Source: Erwinia sp. ErVv1
Lineage (GTDB): Bacteria; Pseudomonadota; Gammaproteobacteria; Enterobacterales; Enterobacteriaceae
Assembly: GCF_900068895.1 (NCBI RefSeq)
Contig: NZ_CDPK01000001.1
Location: 824-39,565, forward strand
Length of the DNA stretch: 38,742 nt
Direction: 5' to 3'
Part shown: positions 1 through 9,535 of the stretch, piece after piece
How positions within the stretch are numbered: the stretch's first letter is position 1
Layout: every line of letters begins with the position of its first letter
Made by a program: the position numbers and the translations under genes
The notes under the pieces: generated by a model
Databases searched by the model: none
Told to the model about the DNA's origin: nothing
The model's input: the letters and a program-made list of their open reading frames with translations, nothing else

Positions 1-99
1 GAACAATTCCTAATGACGTGGATTTACCGCCCCGCCGCTGGCAATTTTTGCCCGCAATCCGTATAACTGTCCGCTGACTCTTAAGCCACAAAGTAACCG

Positions 100-2421
100 A
101 TGATGAAAGAATCACTGAGCCGCATAATTGCAAATGAACTCCAGGCACGGACAGAGCAGGTTGATGCCGCTGTTCGTCTGCTGGATGAAGGGAACACCGT
201 GCCGTTTATCGCACGCTATCGTAAGGAGGTGACCGGTGGCCTGGATGATACCCAGCTACGCCAGCTGGAAACCCGGCTGGGCTATCTGCGCGAGCTGTCC
301 GAGCGCCGCCAGGCGATTCTCAAATCCATCGGCGACCAGGGCAAGCTGACCGACGAGCTTGCTAACGCCATCAGCAACACCCTGAGCAAAACCGAACTCG
401 AAGACCTCTACCTGCCCTATAAGCCAAAGCGCCGTACGCGTGGAATGATCGCCATTGAGGCCGGTCTGGAACCGCTGGCCGAGACGCTGTGGCAGGATCC
501 ATCTCACCTCCCGGAGACGCTGGCCGCCCGCTTCGTAGATGCCGATAAGGGCGTTGCCGATACCAAAGCCGCGCTGGACGGCGCCCGCTACATTCTGATG
601 GAGCGCTTTGCAGAAGACGCCACGCTGCTGGCTCAGGTACGTGCCTGGCTGTGGAAGAACGCCCACCTGGTCTCGCGCGTGACGGAAGGCAAAGAGGAAG
701 AGGGCGCGAAGTTCCGCGACTACTTTGATCACCATGAAGCGCTGGCATCCGTGCCGTCCCATCGTGCGCTGGCGATGTTTCGCGGCCGCAATGAAGGCAT
801 ATTGCAGCTATCGCTTAATCCGGACCCACAGTTTGACGAGCCGCCGCGCGAAAGCCACGGCGAGCAGATTATTATCGACCACCTTGGCCTGCGGCTGAAT
901 AACGCCCCAGCGGACGCATGGCGTAAGGCCGTGGTCAGCTGGACGTGGCGTATTAAGGTGCTTCTGCACCTGGAAACCGAGCTGATGGGTACGGTACGCG
1001 AGCGCGCTGAAGATGAGGCAATCAACGTTTTTGCCCGCAATATGCACGACCTGCTTATGGCGGCACCCGCCGGGATGCGGGCGACCATGGGCCTGGATCC
1101 TGGACTGCGTACCGGCGTAAAAGTTGCGGTCGTTGACGCCACCGGCAAGGTGGTTGCCACCGACACCATTTACCCGCATACCGGGCAGGCGGCGAAAGCG
1201 GCCGCCGCGGTGGCCGCACTCTGCACCCGACATCAGGTGGAGCTGGTGGCGATCGGCAACGGCACCGCCTCACGTGAAACCGAACGCTTCTTTATCGACG
1301 TCCAGAAGCAATTCCCCCAGGTACAGGCGCAGAAGGTGATCGTCAGCGAAGCGGGCGCATCCGTCTATTCCGCCTCCGAGCTGGCTGCGCTGGAGTTCCC
1401 GGATCTGGACGTCTCGATCCGTGGGGCCGTCTCCATCGCGCGCCGCCTGCAGGATCCTCTCGCTGAACTGGTGAAGATCGACCCGAAATCGATCGGCGTG
1501 GGCCAATATCAACACGACGTCAGCCAGAGCCAGCTGGCGAAAAAGCTGGATGCGGTCGTGGAAGACTGCGTAAACGGCGTCGGCGTGGATCTGAATACCG
1601 CCTCGGTGCCGCTACTGACCCGAGTGGCCGGGCTGAGCAAAATGATGGCACAGAATATCGTCAGCTGGCGTGATGAGAATGGTCGCTTTCAGGACCGCCA
1701 GCAGCTGCTGGCGGTGAGCCGTCTGGGGCCAAAAGCCTTTGAACAGTGCGCTGGCTTTCTGCGCATCAGCCAGGGTAAAAACCCGCTGGATGCCTCAACG
1801 GTTCACCCGGAGGCTTACCCGGTCGTGCAGCGCATTCTGGCCGCCACCGAACAGTCGCTGGATGTGCTGATGGGTAATCCGACGGCGCTGCGCACCCTGC
1901 GCGCGGTGGACTTTACCGATGAGCGGTTCGGCGTACCGACCGTCAGCGATATTATCCGGGAACTGGAAAAACCCGGCCGTGACCCGCGTCCGGAGTTTAA
2001 GACGGCGCAGTTCGCTGAGGGCGTGGATACCATGAACGACCTGCAGCCGGGTATGGTGCTGGAAGGGGCGGTTACCAACGTGACTAACTTCGGCGCCTTT
2101 GTCGATATCGGCGTTCATCAGGACGGGCTGGTACATATCTCCTCCCTCTCCGATAAGTTTGTCGACGATCCGCATAAGGTGGTGAAAGCGGGCGATATCG
2201 TTAAGGTCAAGGTGATGGAGGTTGACCTGCAGCGCAAGCGCATCGCGCTGACCATGCGTCTGGACGAACAGCCGGGTGAAGCCGCTTCACCGCGCCGCAG
2301 TCCGGCCAGCAACAACCGTGATGCAGGCCGTCCGGCGGCGAAATCCCGTCCGCGTCCGGCACAGCCCGCCAGCAATAGCGCTATGGGCGATGCGCTGGCG
2401 GCGGCGTTCGGCAAAAAATAA
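100..2421 (+). CDS. yhgF: Tex/YhgF S1-domain RNA-binding transcription accessory protein
   Basis: A 773-residue protein whose sequence follows E. coli YhgF (Tex family) along its whole length. The family has an N-terminal helical region, a YqgF/RNase H-like domain (here around [16 protein letters not shown], near residue 333), a helix-hairpin-helix region (around [18 protein letters not shown], near 495) and a C-terminal S1 domain (about 650-725, [21 protein letters not shown]). The tail after the S1 domain is basic and low-complexity. Tex proteins bind nucleic acid and are linked to transcription and stress tolerance; the exact cellular role is not settled. Two ATG codons in tandem (100 and 103) begin the frame and no strong Shine-Dalgarno sequence separates them; E. 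coli YhgF also starts Met-Met. It lies upstream of feoA, as in E. coli, and is separated from it by a hairpin. Confidence 0.95.
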   Translation: MMKESLSRIIANELQARTEQVDAAVRLLDEGNTVPFIARYRKEVTGGLDDTQLRQLETRLGYLRELSERRQAILKSIGDQGKLTDELANAISNTLSKTELEDLYLPYKPKRRTRGMIAIEAGLEPLAETLWQDPSHLPETLAARFVDADKGVADTKAALDGARYILMERFAEDATLLAQVRAWLWKNAHLVSRVTEGKEEEGAKFRDYFDHHEALASVPSHRALAMFRGRNEGILQLSLNPDPQFDEPPRESHGEQIIIDHLGLRLNNAPADAWRKAVVSWTWRIKVLLHLETELMGTVRERAEDEAINVFARNMHDLLMAAPAGMRATMGLDPGLRTGVKVAVVDATGKVVATDTIYPHTGQAAKAAAAVAALCTRHQVELVAIGNGTASRETERFFIDVQKQFPQVQAQKVIVSEAGASVYSASELAALEFPDLDVSIRGAVSIARRLQDPLAELVKIDPKSIGVGQYQHDVSQSQLAKKLDAVVEDCVNGVGVDLNTASVPLLTRVAGLSKMMAQNIVSWRDENGRFQDRQQLLAVSRLGPKAFEQCAGFLRISQGKNPLDASTVHPEAYPVVQRILAATEQSLDVLMGNPTALRTLRAVDFTDERFGVPTVSDIIRELEKPGRDPRPEFKTAQFAEGVDTMNDLQPGMVLEGAVTNVTNFGAFVDIGVHQDGLVHISSLSDKFVDDPHKVVKAGDIVKVKVMEVDLQRKRIALTMRLDEQPGEAASPRRSPASNNRDAGRPAAKSRPRPAQPASNSAMGDALAAAFGKK

Positions 2422-2434
2422 CGGCATTACCCCA

Positions 2435-2456
2435 GGGCGGATCGCCGTATCCGCCC
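2435..2456 (+). terminator. Hairpin after yhgF
   Basis: An 8-bp perfect stem GGGCGGAT/ATCCGCCC with a 6-nt loop lies 13 nt after the yhgF stop codon. It is followed by only two T residues (TTCCC), so it is a weak intrinsic terminator at best. It separates yhgF from the feo promoter. Confidence 0.6.
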
Positions 2457-2474
2457 TTCCCACTCCCCTGAAAA

Positions 2475-2488
2475 TTGTTTTGCGTCAA
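2475..2488. promoter_or_regulatory. Candidate FNR site upstream of feoA
   Basis: TTGTT-TTGC-GTCAA matches the FNR consensus TTGAT-N4-ATCAA at 8 of 10 defined positions. It sits just upstream of the Fur-like box and about 80 bp before feoA. FNR activation of feo under anaerobiosis is established in E. coli; use of this exact site is inferred. Confidence 0.5.
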
Positions 2489-2495
2489 TACCGAC

Positions 2496-2514
2496 GAGAA
2501 TAATTCTCATTATA
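2496..2514. promoter_or_regulatory. Candidate Fur box upstream of feoA
   Basis: GAGAATAATTCTCATTATA matches the 19-bp Fur consensus GATAATGATAATCATTATC at 14 positions. It lies 55 bp upstream of the feoA start, where iron repression of feoAB would be expected. Fur control of feo is known in enterobacteria; the match itself is seen directly. Confidence 0.7.
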
Positions 2515-2569
2515 ATTACCCCCCTCAATTATCACGATGCGGCAATTTTCCACGCCACGGGGTAAAAAT

Positions 2570-2794
2570 ATGCCTGTTGTACCCTTGCAGCACTACAAAA
2601 TCGTTAGTTTCTCGCCCACCATCAATACCGCGTTTCGCCAGAAGCTGCTGTCACACGGCCTGCTGCCCGGCGCGACCTTCCAGGTAAAGCGCGTAGCGCC
2701 CTTTGGCGACCCGGTGCAAATCGAAACGCGCCGCGTCAGCCTGATGCTGCGTAAAAAAGATCTGGCGTTTCTTCGCCTTGAATCCCTGAACTGA
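2570..2794 (+). CDS. feoA: Ferrous iron transport protein FeoA
   Basis: A 74-residue SH3-like FeoA protein, about the length of E. coli FeoA (75). FeoA is a small cytoplasmic partner of the FeoB transporter. The pattern with [19 protein letters not shown] in the middle and a conserved C-terminal strand ([14 protein letters not shown]) is typical. The ATG at 2570 gives a protein starting [10 protein letters not shown]; the upstream extension of the frame is not supported by the family. feoB follows 13 bp after the stop, so the two form an operon behind the FNR/Fur-like sites. Confidence 0.95.
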   Translation: MPVVPLQHYKIVSFSPTINTAFRQKLLSHGLLPGATFQVKRVAPFGDPVQIETRRVSLMLRKKDLAFLRLESLN

Positions 2795-2807
2795 GGCGGA
2801 GGTAAGG

Positions 2808-5108
2808 ATGAAAACGTATACCATCGGGCTGATTGGCAACCCTAACGCCGGTAAAACCACGCTGTTTAACCAGCTCACCGGCGCGCGGCAGCGGGTCGGG
2901 AACTGGGCTGGGGTAACGGTTGAACGCAAGGAAGGCACCTTTACCACCGCTCAGCACAAGGTGCGGCTGATTGACCTGCCCGGTACCTATTCCCTGACGA
3001 CGGTATCGGAACAGGCCTCGCCTGACGAGCAGATCGCCTGTCGCTATATGCTGAGCGGCGAAGCTGACCTGGTCATTAACGTCGTGGATGCCAGCAATCT
3101 TGAGCGCAATTTGTACCTTACCCTCCAGCTTCAGGAACTGGGGGTACCCTGCATCGTTGCGCTGAATATGCTGGATATTGCTGAAAATCAGCATATCGCG
3201 CCTGACGTTGCCGCGCTGGAAAAACAGCTCGGCTGCCCGGTGATCCCTATGGTGTCGAACCGGGGAACGGGCATCGACAGGCTGAAAAAAGCCATTGACG
3301 ACGCTCATCGCTCCATCGGTAACGTTAACATCCCCTACCCCGCGGATGTCGAGGCTCGCGTCCGGCAGCTGTGCGACGCCATGCCGGAAAACCTTCCCCC
3401 GGTACAGCAGCGCTGGCTGGCGCTCCAGGCGCTGGAAGGGGATGTCTACAGCCTGGCCCGGGTGGCAACACCCGCAGGATCGCCTGATGCACTTAATCTG
3501 CACGATGCCCCGCTAAAGATTGTCTCTGCCCGTTATCAGGCCATTGAGGCCGTTTACCGCACCGTAACGGATACGCACCTGGCCACGCCGCACCGCCTCT
3601 CTGCCCGCCTCGACAGCCTGGTGCTTAATCGCTGGCTTGGACTGCCCATATTTCTGCTGATGATGTACCTGATGTTCTTTCTGGCCATTAATCTCGGCGG
3701 GGCGCTACAGCCGCTATTTGAGATTGGCTCGGCGGCGATTTTTATTCATGGCATACAGTGGATCGGCGCAGTGCTGCATTTCCCACTGCCGCTGACGCTG
3801 TTCCTGGCACAGGGCATTGGTGGTGGCATCAATACCGTGATGCCGCTGGTGCCGCAAATCGGCCTGATGTACCTGTTCCTGTCCCTGATGGAGGATTCCG
3901 GCTATATGGCCAGAGCCGCTTTTGTCATGGATCGACTGATGCAGGCGATAGGATTACCGGGTAAATCCTTCGTGCCGCTGATTGTCGGTTTTGGCTGTAA
4001 TGTCCCGTCGGTCATGGGCGCCCGTACGCTGGATGCCCCGCGTGAGCGCCTGCTGACCATCCTGATGGCGCCCTTTATGTCCTGCGGCGCGCGGCTGGCT
4101 ATCTTCGCGGTATTCGCTTCCGCCTTTTTTGGTCAGCGGGGATCGCTGGTGGTTTTCAGCCTTTATCTGCTGGGCATTGCCGTGGCCATCCTCACCGGGC
4201 TGCTGTTAAAGCATACGCTTCTGCGCGGCGAGGCCACGCCCTTCGTAATGGAGCTGCCCACCTGGCACGTTCCGCACCTGAAAACCCTGCTATTACAAAC
4301 CTGGCAGCGGCTGAAAAGCTTTGTGCTGCGGGCCGGGAAAGTGATTGTTTTGGTCTGCGTGGTGATAGGCGGCCTGAACAGCTTCTCGTTCAGCGGACAG
4401 CCGGTATCCACGATTAATGACTCCGCGCTGGCCAGCGTCAGCCGCCATCTGACGCCGCTGCTGTCACCGATGGGCATACATGATGATAACTGGCAGGCAA
4501 CGGTTGGCCTGGTCACCGGCGCAATGGCAAAAGAGGTGGTAGTCGGCACGCTGAATACGCTCTATACCGCACAGGCGCTGCATGAAGAGCCGTTTGATGC
4601 CGCCAGTTTCAGCCTGACCGGGGAGCTGGCGACGGCGGTCCAGGAAACCTGGGATGGAGTAAAAGAGGCGTTCAGCCTTAGCGTGCTGTCTAATCCCGTT
4701 GAGGCCAGCAAAGGCGACGGCGAGATGGCCGGCGGGGCGATGGGTGTGATGCACAGCAAATTTGCCAACGATGCCGCCGCCTATAGCTACCTGATTTTCG
4801 TGCTGCTGTACGTGCCCTGCGTATCGGTGATGGGCGCGATTGCCCGTGAAAGCAGCGGCCGCTGGATGCTGTTCTCTATATTCTGGGGGCTGAACCTGGC
4901 CTGGTGCCTGGCAACGCTGTTTTATCAGGTGGCGACCTTTAGTGAACATCCTCAGTACAGCACCATCGTGCTGCTGGCGGTATGTGCCTTTAATGTCGTG
5001 CTGTGGCTGGTGCTGCGGAGTATCACGCTCCCTGCATCGCCGCTGGCGGTCAGGCCCGTTGCTGAAAAGGGCTGCCCCGGCTGCCCCCGTAACGGCAGCT
5101 GTCACTGA
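2808..5108 (+). CDS. feoB: Ferrous iron transporter FeoB
   Basis: A 766-residue inner-membrane Fe(II) transporter with an N-terminal G-protein domain. The G1 motif GNPNAGKT is at residues 10-17, G3 DLPG near 58, and G4 NMLD near 121. The membrane part contains the paired Gate-type segments, with conserved cysteines in GFGCNVPSVMGAR and MSCGARLAIF. The C-terminus carries a Cys cluster (GCPGCPRNGSCH) of the kind seen in enterobacterial FeoB. A clear ribosome site (GGCGGAGGTAAGG) precedes the ATG. In E. coli feoC follows; here the next 96 bp hold no FeoC-like frame and the next gene is a phosphorylase. Confidence 0.97.
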   Translation: MKTYTIGLIGNPNAGKTTLFNQLTGARQRVGNWAGVTVERKEGTFTTAQHKVRLIDLPGTYSLTTVSEQASPDEQIACRYMLSGEADLVINVVDASNLERNLYLTLQLQELGVPCIVALNMLDIAENQHIAPDVAALEKQLGCPVIPMVSNRGTGIDRLKKAIDDAHRSIGNVNIPYPADVEARVRQLCDAMPENLPPVQQRWLALQALEGDVYSLARVATPAGSPDALNLHDAPLKIVSARYQAIEAVYRTVTDTHLATPHRLSARLDSLVLNRWLGLPIFLLMMYLMFFLAINLGGALQPLFEIGSAAIFIHGIQWIGAVLHFPLPLTLFLAQGIGGGINTVMPLVPQIGLMYLFLSLMEDSGYMARAAFVMDRLMQAIGLPGKSFVPLIVGFGCNVPSVMGARTLDAPRERLLTILMAPFMSCGARLAIFAVFASAFFGQRGSLVVFSLYLLGIAVAILTGLLLKHTLLRGEATPFVMELPTWHVPHLKTLLLQTWQRLKSFVLRAGKVIVLVCVVIGGLNSFSFSGQPVSTINDSALASVSRHLTPLLSPMGIHDDNWQATVGLVTGAMAKEVVVGTLNTLYTAQALHEEPFDAASFSLTGELATAVQETWDGVKEAFSLSVLSNPVEASKGDGEMAGGAMGVMHSKFANDAAAYSYLIFVLLYVPCVSVMGAIARESSGRWMLFSIFWGLNLAWCLATLFYQVATFSEHPQYSTIVLLAVCAFNVVLWLVLRSITLPASPLAVRPVAEKGCPGCPRNGSCH

Positions 5109-5204
5109 TTTAGCGGCATCATGCCCTTGTCGACCGCTTCGTTGCAGTTGCGGTTTTGCTTCCAGGGTCTACAGTGAAAGTTAACGTAGCTGTCCAAAAA
5201 TGCG

Positions 5205-6926
5205 GTGGCGCACTGTATAAAAATGGAAATTATCAACAGCCTGCTCGATAAAATCTATGACCATGCCTTTCCCGCCGCCTGTCGGGAAAGGCTGACAGAA
5301 AGCATTCAACATACCCGCAGCGCCATCAACCACCCGCGCAAGGCCCACTGGGATGAAAAAGATGTGGTGCTGATCACCTATGCCGATCAGTTTCGTGAAA
5401 GTGATGCCCCCACTCTGCAAACCTTCTGCCGTTTTTATCAGCGCTATCTTCACGCCAGCTTTAACCTGGTTCACCTGCTGCCTTTTTTTCCCTGGTCGTC
5501 CGACGATGGTTTTTCGGTAATGGATTACCATCAGGTCAGCCCGGCCTGTGGCGAATGGTCCGATGTCGCCGCGCTGCATCAGCGCGTCCGGCTAATGTTT
5601 GATTTCGTCTGCAACCACATGTCAGCGCACAGCGCCTGGTTCAAACACTACCTGGCAATGGATCCCGGCTGGGATGATTTCTTTATCAGTATGCCCCCGG
5701 CGACCGATCTCAGCAGCGTCACCCGGCCAAGAACCTCCCCTCTGCTCACCCCTTTTACGCTGGCCGATGGCAGCACGCGGTTTATCTGGACGACTTTTAG
5801 CGCGGACCAGATTGACCTTAACTTCGCCAATCCCAGGGTGCTGGTGATGATGGTGGAGGTGCTGCTGGACTATCTGGCGAAGGGGGCAGACTATGTCCGG
5901 CTGGATGCAGTGGGCTATATGTGGAAAACCCCCGGTACCGCCTGCATTCATCTGGAAAAAACCCATCTGCTGGTTAAATTATTTCGCGCTATCGCCGGTG
6001 AGGTCGCGCCCGGTACGGTGATTGTGACGGAAACCAATGTGCCGCACCGGGACAATATCAGCTATTTTGGCAACGGGCAGGACGAGGCGCAGATGGTGTA
6101 TCAGTTTTCGCTGCCGCCGCTGGTACTGCATGCCATCCATTACGGTTCGTCCCGCGCGCTGAAGCAGTGGGCCAGCTCGCTGCCAGCGGGCGACGGCAGG
6201 ACCACCTATTTCAATTTTTTGGCTTCCCATGATGGCATCGGTCTGAATCCACTGAGGGGGCTTTTACCTGAGACGGAAATAGTGTCGCTGGTGCGGGATC
6301 TGGCGATGGAAGGCGCGCTGATTTCTTATAAAAATAACCCTGACGGCACCGCCAGTCCCTATGAAATTAACGTCACCTATATGGACGCACTAAACAGCAA
6401 AGAGGAGAGTGACGATATTCGCCTGCAACGCTTTATGCTAGCGCATGCGCTACTGCTGGCTTTCCCTGGCGTTCCCGCGATATATATTCAGAGTATTCTC
6501 GGCTCGCGGAATGATATGGCGGGGGTTAAGGCGGCGGGGCATAACCGGGCGGTTAACCGCGAGAAATATGCGCTCCACGACATTGAAGCGGCGCTCGCCA
6601 ATAAGCAAACGCTGCGCCATCGGGTTTATTACGCACTCAGCGGACTGATTCAGCTGCGGATCCGCCAGCCTGCCTTGCACCCTGATAATCCAATGACGGT
6701 ACTGGCGAGCGATAATGCCCTGTTTATTTTCCGCAGGCAGGCAGTTAAGGGGGGGGAGGCTTTGCTTTGTGTTTACAACCTCAGCAGTCGGGAAATAACC
6801 TGGTCACCGCCGGAGAGAGAACGCTACCGTGATATTTATCACAATGTCATTATAGAGAGCGAGGCGGAACTGACGCTGGCCCCATGGCACTGGCTGTGGC
6901 TGGAAAGCTGCCCACAACGGGCCTGA
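5205..6926 (+). CDS. GH13_18 family sugar phosphorylase (glucosylglycerate/sucrose phosphorylase-like)
   Basis: A 573-residue (from GTG 5205) or 567-residue (from ATG 5223) glycoside hydrolase family 13 protein. Neither start has a convincing Shine-Dalgarno sequence. Catalytic elements are visible: nucleophile Asp234 in VRLDAVGY, acid/base Glu276 in IVTETNVP, and the transition-state Asp343 in ASHDGIGL (numbered from the GTG). The C-terminal block SILGSRNDMAGVKAAG followed by NRAVNREKY resembles the glucosylglycerate phosphorylase branch (E. coli YcjM type) more than true sucrose phosphorylases. The enzyme would split an alpha-glucoside with phosphate to give glucose 1-phosphate. Substrate is inferred, not shown. 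No transporter, kinase or regulator of the usual phosphorylase clusters is adjacent. It occupies the place held in E. coli by feoC and yhgA. Confidence 0.85.
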   Translation: MAHCIKMEIINSLLDKIYDHAFPAACRERLTESIQHTRSAINHPRKAHWDEKDVVLITYADQFRESDAPTLQTFCRFYQRYLHASFNLVHLLPFFPWSSDDGFSVMDYHQVSPACGEWSDVAALHQRVRLMFDFVCNHMSAHSAWFKHYLAMDPGWDDFFISMPPATDLSSVTRPRTSPLLTPFTLADGSTRFIWTTFSADQIDLNFANPRVLVMMVEVLLDYLAKGADYVRLDAVGYMWKTPGTACIHLEKTHLLVKLFRAIAGEVAPGTVIVTETNVPHRDNISYFGNGQDEAQMVYQFSLPPLVLHAIHYGSSRALKQWASSLPAGDGRTTYFNFLASHDGIGLNPLRGLLPETEIVSLVRDLAMEGALISYKNNPDGTASPYEINVTYMDALNSKEESDDIRLQRFMLAHALLLAFPGVPAIYIQSILGSRNDMAGVKAAGHNRAVNREKYALHDIEAALANKQTLRHRVYYALSGLIQLRIRQPALHPDNPMTVLASDNALFIFRRQAVKGGEALLCVYNLSSREITWSPPERERYRDIYHNVIIESEAELTLAPWHWLWLESCPQRA

Positions 6927-6933
6927 GGGGAGT

Positions 6934-6956
6934 CGGGCGGGGGGAGACCCCGCCCG
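6934..6956. terminator. GC-rich hairpin between convergent genes
   Basis: A 9-bp perfect stem CGGGCGGGG/CCCCGCCCG with a 5-nt loop lies between the phosphorylase (ending 6926) and the convergent DUF1471 gene (ending 6962). It could stop transcription from both sides, although neither side shows a long T tract. Confidence 0.6.
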
Positions 6957-6961
6957 CCATA

Positions 6962-7231
6962 TTATTTATAAACGTCTGCAACGGCGCTGAATTTACCGTG
7001 CTCACGACCGGCGATAATCAGATAGTATTTACCGCCTTTCTCATCAGCCAGTTTGGATAACGCATGTTTGGCATCCATCGGTGACGTCGTTTCCGCCGTC
7101 GTATTGACCGTGCCAATTTTTTCCAGCTTCATGCTTTTCACTTCTTCTTTGGTGACTTCTTTTGCCGCAAAGGCACCGAAAGAAACAGAACCCATCACTA
7201 AAGCAATCGCAACAGTTTTAATCATTTTCAT
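6962..7231 (-). CDS. DUF1471 (YdgH/BhsA/McbA) family small periplasmic protein
   Basis: An 89-residue protein with a classic signal peptide (MKMIKTVAIALVMGSVSFGAFA, cleavage expected at AFA|AKE) and a single DUF1471 domain ending in the typical KYYLIIAGREHGKFSAVADVYK-like strand pair. Family members (BhsA, McbA, YhcN and others) are small secreted proteins induced by stress and linked to biofilm behaviour; which paralogue this one represents cannot be told from the sequence. The ATG at 7231 is chosen because GGAG lies 9 nt upstream; a TTG codon immediately before it is in frame but unlikely. It is transcribed alone, convergent with the phosphorylase. Confidence 0.88.
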   Translation of the reverse strand: MKMIKTVAIALVMGSVSFGAFAAKEVTKEEVKSMKLEKIGTVNTTAETTSPMDAKHALSKLADEKGGKYYLIIAGREHGKFSAVADVYK

Positions 7232-7402
7232 CAAAGATACTCCAGTTAATATTGTTGTAAGGAATAAGCAGCCGCTTGATGATCAGACAGGGAGGAAACC
7301 CGGGCCCGCTCCCTGGACAGCTCAGAGGTAAAAGTAAGCGCCCCTGCTCACCTCACTGATTATTACCGGAAACGAATAAATTGCCAGTTTTGTAAGCGAA
7401 AA

Positions 7403-8179
7403 TTAATGGGGGATTTCAAGGGCGAATTCCTTAAGTCGATCGCAAAAAACGTCCGGGTGGGAAATAAAGGGCGCGTGTGCCGCTTTTTCAATAATAACCG
7501 ACCGGCTGCCGGGCCATGCTTTATCCAGCACTGGCGCTATCCGGCGCGGGACCAGGCCATCAAGGGCGCCATAAATACGCAGCAGCGGCACGCTGAGCGT
7601 CAACATTTCCTGGCGCAGATCGAGGGTGCGCAGCGTTTCCAGCCCGCCATTCAATACCTCAACCGACGGGGATGGCAGGGCCAGTACCACGCTCTTTAAC
7701 AGGCGCGCATCCTGACGGGCCGATTCCGTACCCAGCGTTTGCAGGGCAAGAAACCGCTCAACGGTGCGCTGAAAATTTTCGCTAAGCTGGTGCTGAAAGC
7801 CGCTTAGCGTTTCAGGCCTGATGCCAGGCCACTCCTCTTCGGCGGTGAAACAGGGTGATGACGCCACGCTAACCAGTCCGGCTACGCGCCCGGGGTGCAG
7901 CAGCGCCATTTTGCTGGCGACCAGGCCACCCAGTGACCAGCCCAGCCATATCGCCCGCGCAGGAGCCTGCGGCAACAGAGTTTCAACCATCTCCTCAACG
8001 TGCATCGGCGGAAAGGCCTGGCTGCGACCGTAGCCCGGCAGATCGACCAGATGCAGACGAAAATGAGGGCTGAGCCGCGCAATGAGATGCTGCCATACGC
8101 CCGCATTCAGCCCCCACCCGTGCAGCATCACAAGATCGCGATCGCCGTCGCCGATAGTCTGCCAGTAAAGCTGAGTCAT
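7403..8179 (-). CDS. bioH: Pimeloyl-ACP methyl ester esterase BioH
   Basis: A 258-residue alpha/beta hydrolase. It removes the methyl ester from pimeloyl-ACP methyl ester, ending the BioC/BioH route to the pimelate part of biotin, in the cytoplasm. The triad falls at the same numbers as in E. coli BioH: Ser82 in GWSLGG, Asp207 in YGALD, His235 in EKAAH. The oxyanion-hole motif HGWG is at residues 20-23. It diverges from gntX with 34 bp between the starts, the same arrangement as in E. coli. A 7-bp inverted repeat CAGGGAG/CTCCCTG with a GC-rich interior (7288-7315) lies downstream and may act in termination. Confidence 0.96.
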   Translation of the reverse strand: MTQLYWQTIGDGDRDLVMLHGWGLNAGVWQHLIARLSPHFRLHLVDLPGYGRSQAFPPMHVEEMVETLLPQAPARAIWLGWSLGGLVASKMALLHPGRVAGLVSVASSPCFTAEEEWPGIRPETLSGFQHQLSENFQRTVERFLALQTLGTESARQDARLLKSVVLALPSPSVEVLNGGLETLRTLDLRQEMLTLSVPLLRIYGALDGLVPRRIAPVLDKAWPGSRSVIIEKAAHAPFISHPDVFCDRLKEFALEIPH

Positions 8180-8213
8180 CCGTTAATATCCTGTTTTTGC
8201 CATGGAGGCCGCT

Positions 8214-8897
8214 ATGCTATCAATCCCTGCCCTCTGTTGGCTATGCCAGATGCCGTTAGCCATCGCCCATCATGGCTGCTGTAGCCTGTGCCTGCGCCAC
8301 CTGCCCCGTCTGCCCCCGTGCTGCCCACGCTGCGGATTGCCCGCTCTGCATGAGGGAACCCCCTGTGGTCGCTGCCTGGTCCACCCCCCGGCCTGGAGCA
8401 GGATCGTTGCGGTTTGCGACTGGCAGCCGCCCGTTAAGGCGCTGGTTAAGCGCCTGAAGTTTTATCGCGTCACCGCGCTTTCGCTGATGCTGGCCAGGCT
8501 GATGCTGCTCGCCTGGCTCGCAGCCCGCCGTCAGCACGGGCTGCGTAGACCTGATGTGATGATGACGGTACCGTTACAGAAGAATCGCGCCTGGCAGCGG
8601 GGCTTTAATCAGATGGATGACATCGCCCGCTACCTGGCCCACTGCTGCGGCTGCCGCTATCTCCCCGCAGCTCTTAAACGCACCCGTAAGGCAAAAATCC
8701 AGCACCGCTTAACTGCATCTGCACGGCGGCGTAATTTACGCGGTGCATTCAGGGTTGAAATTGACGTCAGGGAGCGGCATATCACTCTGCTGGACGATGT
8801 GGTCACCACGGGCAGTACCGCTCAGGAAATTAGCCGCATACTGCTGGCCGCCGGTGCGGCCAGCGTAGAGATATGGTGCCTGTGCCGAACCTTGTAG
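8214..8897 (+). CDS. gntX: ComF-family phosphoribosyltransferase-like protein GntX
   Basis: A 227-residue protein of the ComF/GntX family, the same length as the E. coli protein. The N-terminus has the zinc-finger-like cysteines CWLC, CCSLC and CPRCGLP...CGRC; the C-terminus has the PRPP-binding loop LLDDVVTTGSTAQE (about residues 193-206). The family is needed for DNA uptake or use of DNA as nutrient in several gammaproteobacteria; the old link to gluconate is weak. The ATG at 8214 is chosen because GGAGG lies 5 nt upstream; the earlier ATG at 8202 overlaps that ribosome site. nfuA follows 58 bp downstream. Confidence 0.94.
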   Translation: MLSIPALCWLCQMPLAIAHHGCCSLCLRHLPRLPPCCPRCGLPALHEGTPCGRCLVHPPAWSRIVAVCDWQPPVKALVKRLKFYRVTALSLMLARLMLLAWLAARRQHGLRRPDVMMTVPLQKNRAWQRGFNQMDDIARYLAHCCGCRYLPAALKRTRKAKIQHRLTASARRRNLRGAFRVEIDVRERHITLLDDVVTTGSTAQEISRILLAAGAASVEIWCLCRTL

Positions 8898-8955
8898 AGC
8901 GTCGGCGATGGGCGTATTATAACCAACTAAATTAGTCAACTATTGAGCAATCGCC

Positions 8956-9531
8956 ATGATCCGAATTACTGATTCTGCGCAAGAGCACTTTGCAAAACTG
9001 CTTTCGAAACAGGAAGAGGGCACCCAGATCCGCGTATTCGTTATTAATCCGGGTACGCCGACCGCGGAATGTGGCGTCTCTTACTGTCCACCCGATGCCA
9101 TTGAAGCCACCGATACTGAACTTAAGTTCGACAAGCTTTCGGCCTTTGTTGACGAACTGAGCGCGCCGTACCTGGACGACGCTGAAATCGACTTCGTTAC
9201 CGATAATCTGGGTTCTCAGCTTACGCTTAAGGCACCCAATGCCAAGATGCGTAAGGTCAGTGATGACGCCCCGCTTATCGAGCGCGTGGAGTACCAGCTA
9301 CAGGCACAAATTAACCCGCAGCTGGCCAGCCACGGCGGCAAAGTTTCGCTGATGGAAATTACCGACGACGGCTACGCTATTCTGCAATTCGGCGGCGGCT
9401 GTAACGGCTGTTCAATGGTTGACGTGACCCTGAAAGAAGGCATCGAAAAAGAGCTGCTGGTGGCCTTCCCTGAACTTAAGGGCGTGCGCGACCTGACCGA
9501 GCATCAGCGCGGCGAGCACTCTTTCTACTAA
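8956..9531 (+). CDS. nfuA: Fe-S biogenesis protein NfuA
   Basis: A 191-residue protein, identical in length to E. coli NfuA. It has an N-terminal degenerate A-type domain (residues 1-95) and a C-terminal Nfu domain with the cluster-binding CxxC at Cys149 and Cys152 (GGGCNGCSM). NfuA carries and delivers [4Fe-4S] clusters, mainly under oxidative stress or iron starvation. The stop is 4 bp from the end of convergent malQ; in E. coli gntT lies between the two genes, and it is absent here. Confidence 0.97.
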   Translation: MIRITDSAQEHFAKLLSKQEEGTQIRVFVINPGTPTAECGVSYCPPDAIEATDTELKFDKLSAFVDELSAPYLDDAEIDFVTDNLGSQLTLKAPNAKMRKVSDDAPLIERVEYQLQAQINPQLASHGGKVSLMEITDDGYAILQFGGGCNGCSMVDVTLKEGIEKELLVAFPELKGVRDLTEHQRGEHSFY

Positions 9532-9535
9532 AACG

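Noticed and set aside
5109..5204. A degenerate feoC after feoB
   Set aside because: A short frame (MPLSTASLQLRF) exists but bears no FeoC cysteines or winged-helix sequence.
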